Positions 59,428 to 64,000 of a DNA stretch of 64,000 bases are shown here, one piece after another; within the stretch, counting starts at the first letter, position 1; each line of letters begins with the position of its first letter. Source of the DNA: Halosimplex salinum (GTDB taxonomy: Archaea; Halobacteriota; Halobacteria; Halobacteriales; Haloarculaceae); contig NZ_QWGG01000004.1 of assembly GCF_003730195.1 (NCBI RefSeq), forward strand, positions 372,001-436,000, read 5' to 3'. The position numbers and the translations under genes were made by a program. The notes beneath the pieces were generated by a model. It made no database searches and was not told where the DNA came from. It worked only from the letters and a program-made list of their open reading frames with translations.

Positions 59428-60372
59428 TTATCTGCGGAGCCGTGCGACGCGCTCGCCGTCGCGGTCGTCGACTTCCACGAGCCCGTCGTCGGACAGGTCG
59501 GAGACCAGGCCGAGCAGCCACTCCCGGCCGTATTCGCCGTCTGGCGCGTAGTCGACGCGGACGCGCGGACCGAGTTCGTCCAGCGCCAGTTCGTCGTACT
59601 CGCCCAGGACGTTCACGACTCGCCCGCGGAACTGCCGACGACTCCCCTCGAAGCTCGGCTGTGTGGGCACGTCCGGCGCGGTGAAATCGCCCGTGTCGTA
59701 GGCGTGACACCACTCGCGCCAGGGGCAGGCCGCCGCGTCACAGGAAGGTGTCTTCTCACAGGCCACCCCGCCCAGTTCCATGATCGCGTTGTTCCAGACG
59801 CGGGACTCCCCGTCGGGCATCAGTTCCGAGGCGACCCGCTCGAAGGTGTCGTCGTCGTCCGGCACGTCGAAGGCGCGGTAGAGGACGCGTTTGACGTTCG
59901 TGTCGACGACGGCGTTGCCGTTGTCGAAGGCGAAACTGGCGACGGCGTTGGCGGTGTAGGGACCGACGCCCATCAGTTCGGAGAGTTCGTCGGGGTCGCG
60001 GGGAAACTCGCCGCCGTACTCGTCTTCTACCTGTCCGGCGGCCTCGTGGAGGTACTTCGCGCGGTTGTTGTAGCCGAGGCTGTGGTCGCTCCAGAACCCC
60101 ACCACGTCGCCCCGCTCGGCGGCCGCGAGGTCGGCCGTCGTCGGCCACCGTTCGAGGAACGACTCCCACGCGGTGACGACGCGGCTCAACTGCGTCTGCT
60201 GGCTCATCACCTCGGAGACGAGAATCTCGTAGGGGTCCGTCGTCCTGCGCCACGGGAAGTCGCGGTGGTCCGCCTCGTACCACTCCACCAGCGCCCCCCG
60301 GACCGCCTCGACGTCCTCGGGCAGGTACTCCTCGTCCGGTTCGCTCCCGCCCGACCCATCGGCCTCGCTCAT
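59428..60372 (-). CDS. mutY: A/G-specific adenine glycosylase MutY
   Basis: 314 residues; removes adenine mispaired with 8-oxoguanine. HhH-GPD core: catalytic Glu54 in SEVMSQQTQ, hairpin LMGVGPYTANAVASF and the Asp157 in VVDTNVKRVL. The [4Fe-4S] cysteines are 205, 211, 216 and 222, spaced x5-x4-x5, while classical MutY has x6-x2-x5. The C-terminus (~235-314) is a short winged-helix-like region rather than the usual NUDIX-type 8-oxoG domain. ATG 60372. Confidence 0.9.
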   Translation of the reverse strand: MSEADGSGGSEPDEEYLPEDVEAVRGALVEWYEADHRDFPWRRTTDPYEILVSEVMSQQTQLSRVVTAWESFLERWPTTADLAAAERGDVVGFWSDHSLGYNNRAKYLHEAAGQVEDEYGGEFPRDPDELSELMGVGPYTANAVASFAFDNGNAVVDTNVKRVLYRAFDVPDDDDTFERVASELMPDGESRVWNNAIMELGGVACEKTPSCDAAACPWREWCHAYDTGDFTAPDVPTQPSFEGSRRQFRGRVVNVLGEYDELALDELGPRVRVDYAPDGEYGREWLLGLVSDLSDDGLVEVDDRDGERVARLRR

Positions 60373-60451
60373 CGACCGAGGCTATCGACCGGACTCGCTT
60401 GGGTGTGGCGATCAGGAGTCGGCGACGGCCCGCTCGTCCGCGGTCGACCGG

Positions 60452-61225
60452 TCAGCCCAGCGCCGCGACCGCCGGCAGGGCCGCCGCGAACGTGCCCACG
60501 AGACCCTCGACGAGGGCTGTGACGGCGTCGACGACGGTCTCCCACACGGAGAAGCCGGTGAGCAGCTGGAGGAAGGTGTCGAGGCCGAAGAAGAAGAACA
60601 GGGCGGCGCCGGCCAGGTGGGCCTTCACGGCGTCGAACCGGCCGGAGAAGGTGCTGAAGAAGTAGGCGTTCGCGAGGCTCACGGGGATGATGACGAGCAT
60701 CTCGCCGACCCAGATACCCGGGTGGGCACCGTACTGGACGGCGAGACTGATCGTGACCAGCTGGGTCTTGTCGCCGAACTCGCCGGCGGCCATCAGTACG
60801 AAGATGGGGAGGAAGCTCCCGAAGCGGTTCGGCACGTCGTAGCCCAGTATCGACACGTCGAGCTCCTCGCCGGTGCCACCGACACCGGCGACGCCGCCGT
60901 CGGTCTGGGCGGCGTCGACTTCCTGGCCCGTCGGGGTGACCCGTCCGCCCTCCGGGGTCGACCGGAGGAGCAACACGCCGAACAGCAGAAACAGTCCGCC
61001 GGCGATCACGTCGAGATACACCGGCGCGAGCGCGCCCTGGAGCGCCTGCCCGAACCAGATCTCCAGCGCGGTCCACCCCGCGAACGCCAGGCCGGCGGCG
61101 CTGACGACGGTCAGCGGGTCGAACCGCGTCGCCAGTCCGGCGATGATGAACTGGACCTTCTCGCCCGGGAGGACGGCCAGTTGCGCGACCATCGCCGCGA
61201 CCATCACCGTCAGGAAGCCGTCCAC
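60452..61225 (-). CDS. GDT1/TMEM165 family Mn/Ca transporter
   Basis: 257 residues, six to seven membrane helices in two homologous halves. The signature E-x-G-D-K-[TS] is intact in the second half (AAGEFGDKTQLVTIS); the first has the variant LPGEKVQFIIAG (Gly-Glu-Lys, without Asp). A soluble Asp/Gly loop separates them. The family exports Mn2+ or moves Ca2+. GTG 61225 has a strong GGAGGTGA ten bases upstream. A palindrome (61314-61329) lies ~90 bp upstream. Confidence 0.85.
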   Translation of the reverse strand: MDGFLTVMVAAMVAQLAVLPGEKVQFIIAGLATRFDPLTVVSAAGLAFAGWTALEIWFGQALQGALAPVYLDVIAGGLFLLFGVLLLRSTPEGGRVTPTGQEVDAAQTDGGVAGVGGTGEELDVSILGYDVPNRFGSFLPIFVLMAAGEFGDKTQLVTISLAVQYGAHPGIWVGEMLVIIPVSLANAYFFSTFSGRFDAVKAHLAGAALFFFFGLDTFLQLLTGFSVWETVVDAVTALVEGLVGTFAAALPAVAALG

Positions 61226-61313
61226 GTGGGACTCACCTCCGGGCGTCCCCGACGTCGACGGACGTCGCGACGGGCGCGGGTATCGACGGACACGAGACCG
61301 TTCACAGGGATAG

Positions 61314-61329
61314 TTTAGAATCGTCTAAA
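61314..61329 (-). promoter_or_regulatory. palindromic operator candidate upstream of the GDT1 gene
   Basis: TTTAGA-ATCG-TCTAAA, a perfect 6-bp inverted repeat in GC-rich DNA, resembling the dyads recognised by DtxR/SirR/MntR-type metal regulators (TTTAGG..CCTAAA). Confidence 0.55.
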
Positions 61330-61417
61330 TCATAAGCGTGACGGCCTCGGAACCGGGCGGCCGACCCGTAGCGGCCGACCGTTGCCGATTTCCGCGTCAC
61401 CGCCGACAGGGGTCGTC

Positions 61418-62221
61418 TCAGGTCTCGTCGCCGAACAGGTCGTCCCGGCCGAGCGGGTCGCTCGTCTCCCAGTAGCGTTCGAAGGCGGTCTCTGCCCACT
61501 CGAAGACGGCTGGGTCGTCGGTGTCGACCGACGCGCGGAGGACGCCGCTGTCGTCGCGGACGAGCAGGTGGACGGTGTCGTCGACGATCGTCCCCGCGAT
61601 CGGGATCTCGTCGTCGCGGACGCGGACCGTCGCGTCCGCGGCGTCCAGAAGCGTCCCCAGACGGCGTCGCAACGTCGGCTCGCTCGCCAGCGCGTCGATC
61701 GCGCTCCGGGAGAAGACGCCGCTGAAGTCCAGACCGCCCTCGTCGGTCCGGTCGGCCATCAGGCCGAGCGTCTGCTCGTTGAAGGCGTGGGAGAACGCGC
61801 GCACCTCGCCGGCGTCCCGTTCCAGGGCGAGCAGCCGCTGGAGCGGCGCGTTCGGTCGCGTCTGTGTCGGCACCGTGATCGTGGCGTCGGCGAGACACGC
61901 GAGGTCGAAGTCCATCGCCCCGGTGGGGAGGAACTCGACGATGTCGCGGAGTTTCCGCTCGGTCTCCAGCACGTCGAGCAGGTCCGAGAACGCCCCGGCG
62001 ACGAGTTCGCCCGTCGCAGTGGCCTCGTATTTACCGTCGACTCGGCGGACCCACGACCGCTCCTCGAAGTCGGCGAGGATCCGCCCGAGCGTGGCCTGCG
62101 ACGCGTCGGTCTCCGCGGCGAGATCCGACCGGCTGCGCGCGCCCGCGGCCAGCGACTGCAACACCGCGACCCGGTTGGGCGAGAGTGCGAGGAACTCAAC
62201 GTCGTCGAGCGCCGCGTCCAT
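61418..62221 (-). CDS. winged-helix regulator (FilR1-like)
   Basis: 267 residues. An N-terminal winged helix (~8-70: LSPNRVAVLQSLAAGARSRS, then DLAAETDASQATLGRILADF) is followed by an FilR1/MCHi-type ligand domain (~100-260) with repeated strands VTVPTQTRPNAP and DETVHLLVRDDSGV-like segments. ATG 62221 is used; the frame is open further upstream but lacks coding character, and TTTAGC lies ~25 bp before. Divergent from the EamA transporter with a shared 272-bp intergenic region; probably its regulator (inference). Confidence 0.8.
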   Translation of the reverse strand: MDAALDDVEFLALSPNRVAVLQSLAAGARSRSDLAAETDASQATLGRILADFEERSWVRRVDGKYEATATGELVAGAFSDLLDVLETERKLRDIVEFLPTGAMDFDLACLADATITVPTQTRPNAPLQRLLALERDAGEVRAFSHAFNEQTLGLMADRTDEGGLDFSGVFSRSAIDALASEPTLRRRLGTLLDAADATVRVRDDEIPIAGTIVDDTVHLLVRDDSGVLRASVDTDDPAVFEWAETAFERYWETSDPLGRDDLFGDET

Positions 62222-62295
62222 ACCCTTCCTGACGGGCGTCGGGCTAAACCGCTTTCGGGGACCGCTCGCCGCGACGGGCCCCCGGTCGAACGCGT

Positions 62296-62312
62296 CGTGA
62301 AACGGTTTCACG
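62296..62312. promoter_or_regulatory. 17-bp perfect palindrome between regulator and transporter
   Basis: CGTGAAAC-G-GTTTCACG, a perfect 8-bp inverted repeat with one central base, in the divergent intergenic region. The form and position suit a dimeric winged-helix operator. Confidence 0.6.
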
Positions 62313-62493
62313 CCGTGCAAACCGACCGCGGTTCGACCGCCTTTCCCAGCGCACAACATTTTCTAAACGAGCCTATAAGGCCCCGAAACGTAGGAAATTC
62401 CAAGATGATATCTATCACGTCCTCTCCGCCGCGGACCCGCTCTCTCCGAACGCACCGCGGGGTAGCCCCCGTCGGTTCCCCGGGGGTGTCGCC

Positions 62494-63549
62494 GTGATCG
62501 GTCGGAAGAGCCTCGTCGCCTTCCTCGCGACAACCGTCTTCTTCGGCGGCACGTTCGTCGCGGCGAAGGCCGGCCTCGAACACTTTCCGCCGCTTCTGTT
62601 CGTGGCACTGCGATTCGACGTCGCGGCCGTCGCGCTGTTCGCCTTCGTCGCGCTCACTCGCACCCGCGAGGAACTGATCCCGCGAACCCGGGGCGACCTC
62701 GGCGGCATCGTCGCGACCGGCCTGTTCGCCATCGGCCTGACGAACGCCCTGTTGTTCGTCGGGCAGCAGTTCGTCACCAGCGGCGTCGCCTCGATCATCG
62801 CGAGCCTGAACCCGATCCTCACGCCGGTGTTCGCCGCCGTGTTGCTTGCCGACGAGCGCCTCTCGGCCCGCGGCGCCGTCGGGATGGCGCTGGGACTGCT
62901 CGGAGTCGTCCTCGTGGCGAACCCCGACCCGGCCGCGCTGCTCTCGGGCGGCGTGTTCGGGGAGGCGCTCATGCTCGTCAGCGCGGTCTGTGGCGCGCTC
63001 GGATCGGTGCTCATCCGCCGGTCGGACGCCGACATCTCCAGCACCGTCCGAACCGCCTGGGGACTCCCGCTCGCGGCGGTCGTCACGCACGCGCTGAGCG
63101 TCGGCGCCGGTGAGTCCTTCGCTGCGATCGCCTGGAACCTCGAATCCCTGCTCGCGCTCGGTTACGTCGCGCTGTTCGCCGGCGTGCTCGCCTACATCGC
63201 CTACTTCGGCCTCATCGACGACCTCGGGGCGATCCGCGCCAACCTCGTCTTCTACGTCGTCCCGGTCGTCGCCACGCTCGGCGGCTGGGCGCTCCTGGGC
63301 GAGACCATCTCCGGGCTCGCGGTCGCCGGCTTCCTCGTCATCTTCGCCGGGTTCGCCATCATCGGCGGCGACTCCCTCGACGACCCGTGGATCCGCGGTA
63401 CGCTCCCCGGCCGCATCGCGACGTCCGACAGCCTGTTCGCGCTCGACGACGCCTACGCGACGGACGGGGGACAGTCCGAGAACCCCGACGAGGGCGCCGC
63501 GAACTCCCGGTTCGACGCCGACTCCCCGGCCTGTCCCGCGGACGACTGA
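62494..63549 (+). CDS. EamA/DMT family transporter
   Basis: 351 residues, ten membrane helices as two EamA halves (~5-140 and ~150-290), followed by an acidic ~60-residue cytoplasmic tail. Typical motifs: FFGGTFVAAKAGLEHFPPLL, FALRFDVAAVALFAFVAL-type first repeat and RANLVFYVVPVVATLGGWAL in the second. GTG start; a CTATAAGG box lies upstream at ~62372-62379. The substrate is unknown (metabolite or amino acid export is common in the family). Confidence 0.88.
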   Translation: MIGRKSLVAFLATTVFFGGTFVAAKAGLEHFPPLLFVALRFDVAAVALFAFVALTRTREELIPRTRGDLGGIVATGLFAIGLTNALLFVGQQFVTSGVASIIASLNPILTPVFAAVLLADERLSARGAVGMALGLLGVVLVANPDPAALLSGGVFGEALMLVSAVCGALGSVLIRRSDADISSTVRTAWGLPLAAVVTHALSVGAGESFAAIAWNLESLLALGYVALFAGVLAYIAYFGLIDDLGAIRANLVFYVVPVVATLGGWALLGETISGLAVAGFLVIFAGFAIIGGDSLDDPWIRGTLPGRIATSDSLFALDDAYATDGGQSENPDEGAANSRFDADSPACPADD

Positions 63550-63601
63550 GACGGGACCGTTCCCACTCCGGAACCGGCGACGGTCGACACCCGACGCTGG
63601 C

Positions 63602-64000
63602 TCACTCCCCCTCGAATTCGGGGTCGCGACTGGCGACGAAGGCGCGGACGCCCTCCTCGTGGTCGTCGGTCGACGCGGAGACGATCTGGGCGGCCGCTTC
63701 GTTCTCGATGGCCTCGTCGAGCGAACTCGTGAGCCCCTGCTCGACGAGCCGTTTCGACTGTTTCAGCGCGACAGTCGGCCCCGAGGCGATGCGGTCGACC
63801 ACTCCGGCCACGCGCTCCTCGAACTCGTCGTCCGAATACACGTGGTTGAACAGCCCGACCTCGGCCGCGCGCTCGGCGTCGATGAGTTCGCCGGTCAACA
63901 GCAGTTCCTTGGCGACGTTCTCGCCGACCATCCGGGGCAGGAGGTGCGAGGCGCCTGAGTCGACGTTCAGCCCGACCTGCCGGAAGCCGAAGCTGATCGA
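63602..64000 (-). CDS. enoyl-CoA hydratase/isomerase family protein (partial, N-terminus off window)
   Basis: The C-terminal 133 residues of a crotonase-fold enzyme. FGFRQVGLNVDSGASHLLPR carries the family's second conserved helix, then MVGENVAKELLLTGELIDAE and AAEVGLFNHVYSDDE, followed by the trimerisation helices (VALKQSKRLVEQG). It would hydrate or isomerise acyl-CoA in fatty-acid or amino-acid breakdown. The first half, with the CoA-binding residues, is outside the window. Confidence 0.9.
   Translation of the reverse strand, partial: SISFGFRQVGLNVDSGASHLLPRMVGENVAKELLLTGELIDAERAAEVGLFNHVYSDDEFEERVAGVVDRIASGPTVALKQSKRLVEQGLTSSLDEAIENEAAAQIVSASTDDHEEGVRAFVASRDPEFEGE

Overview
The window is a chromosomal segment of a halophilic archaeon (class Halobacteria). 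The signs are roughly two-thirds GC with strong third-position bias, very acidic predicted proteins (Asp/Glu-rich, Lys-poor), many start codons 24-30 bp downstream of a TATA-like box with no Shine-Dalgarno (leaderless mRNAs), archaeal information-processing genes (L44e, S27e, aIF2-alpha, Nop10, XPB/Bax1), and haloarchaeal families (HalOD1, bacterio-opsin-activator HTH, multi-PAS kinases). A complete methylaspartate-cycle cluster and a respiratory nitrate reductase operon suggest a Haloarculaceae-type genus, but the genus cannot be fixed from sequence alone.

Layout. 1-5.2 kb: partial GNAT, HD hydrolase, LysE exporter, PAC2 protein, RNA m5C methyltransferase with a PUA-like partner, and a small secreted protein. 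5.3-17.5 kb (minus strand): an 11-gene nitrate respiration operon. In transcription order it encodes a membrane protein, Rieske protein, cytochrome b, small membrane protein, NarG, NarH, ethylbenzene-dehydrogenase-type heme subunit, TorD/NarJ chaperone, polytopic membrane protein, HEAT-repeat protein and an Mrp/NBP35 ATPase fused to a DUF2249 domain. An AT-rich regulatory region lies upstream (17.5-17.8 kb). 17.8-21.5 kb: Bax1 nuclease and XPB helicase, separated by a divergently oriented Tat lipoprotein gene. 21.6-24.4 kb: grpE-dnaK, followed by a 170-bp-period hairpin duplication. 24.8-28.0 kb: PAS/GAF/HTH regulator, HalOD1 protein and membrane J-domain protein. 28.1-30.4 kb (minus): the conserved L44e-S27e-aIF2-alpha-Nop10-PAC2 operon. 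30.5-35.3 kb: TyrRS, a methyltransferase and a two-domain alpha/beta hydrolase. 35.3-42.0 kb: methylaspartate cycle (CoA-transferase divergent from glutamate mutase S/E, methylaspartate ammonia-lyase, mesaconyl-CoA hydratase, CitE-type lyase). 42.1-42.4 kb: tRNA-Gly(UCC) flanked by fragments of itself. 43.4-49.2 kb: DUF4397 repeat protein, acyltransferase, a diadenylate cyclase/MscS pair, CobT-like and AIM24 genes. 49.3-51.8 kb: tRNA-Leu(UAG) with inverted and direct fragments, then a two-gene restriction-modification system. 51.9-64 kb: two sensor kinases, a response regulator, an FMN reductase, a cation exchanger, MutY, a GDT1 Mn-type transporter, a FilR1-like regulator divergent from an EamA transporter, and a partial enoyl-CoA hydratase.

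How the genes work together. The nar operon forms an outward-facing (Tat-exported) nitrate reductase fed by a Rieske/cytochrome b module. The methylaspartate cluster converts glutamate via methylaspartate, mesaconate and mesaconyl-CoA to glyoxylate plus propionyl-CoA, allowing growth on acetyl-CoA-yielding substrates. Its mutase needs cobalamin, and a CobT-like gene is also present. c-di-AMP synthesis is co-transcribed with an MscS channel.

The most unusual signal is a family of intergenic hairpins with variable stems but a shared ~11-nt loop (GAGCGAAGCGA / GAACGCAGTGA / GAGCGACAGCGA). They sit at the centres of inverted duplications of local sequence. At both tRNA loci they separate an intact tRNA 3' end, an inverted T-arm copy and a direct 3'-end copy, in the same order.
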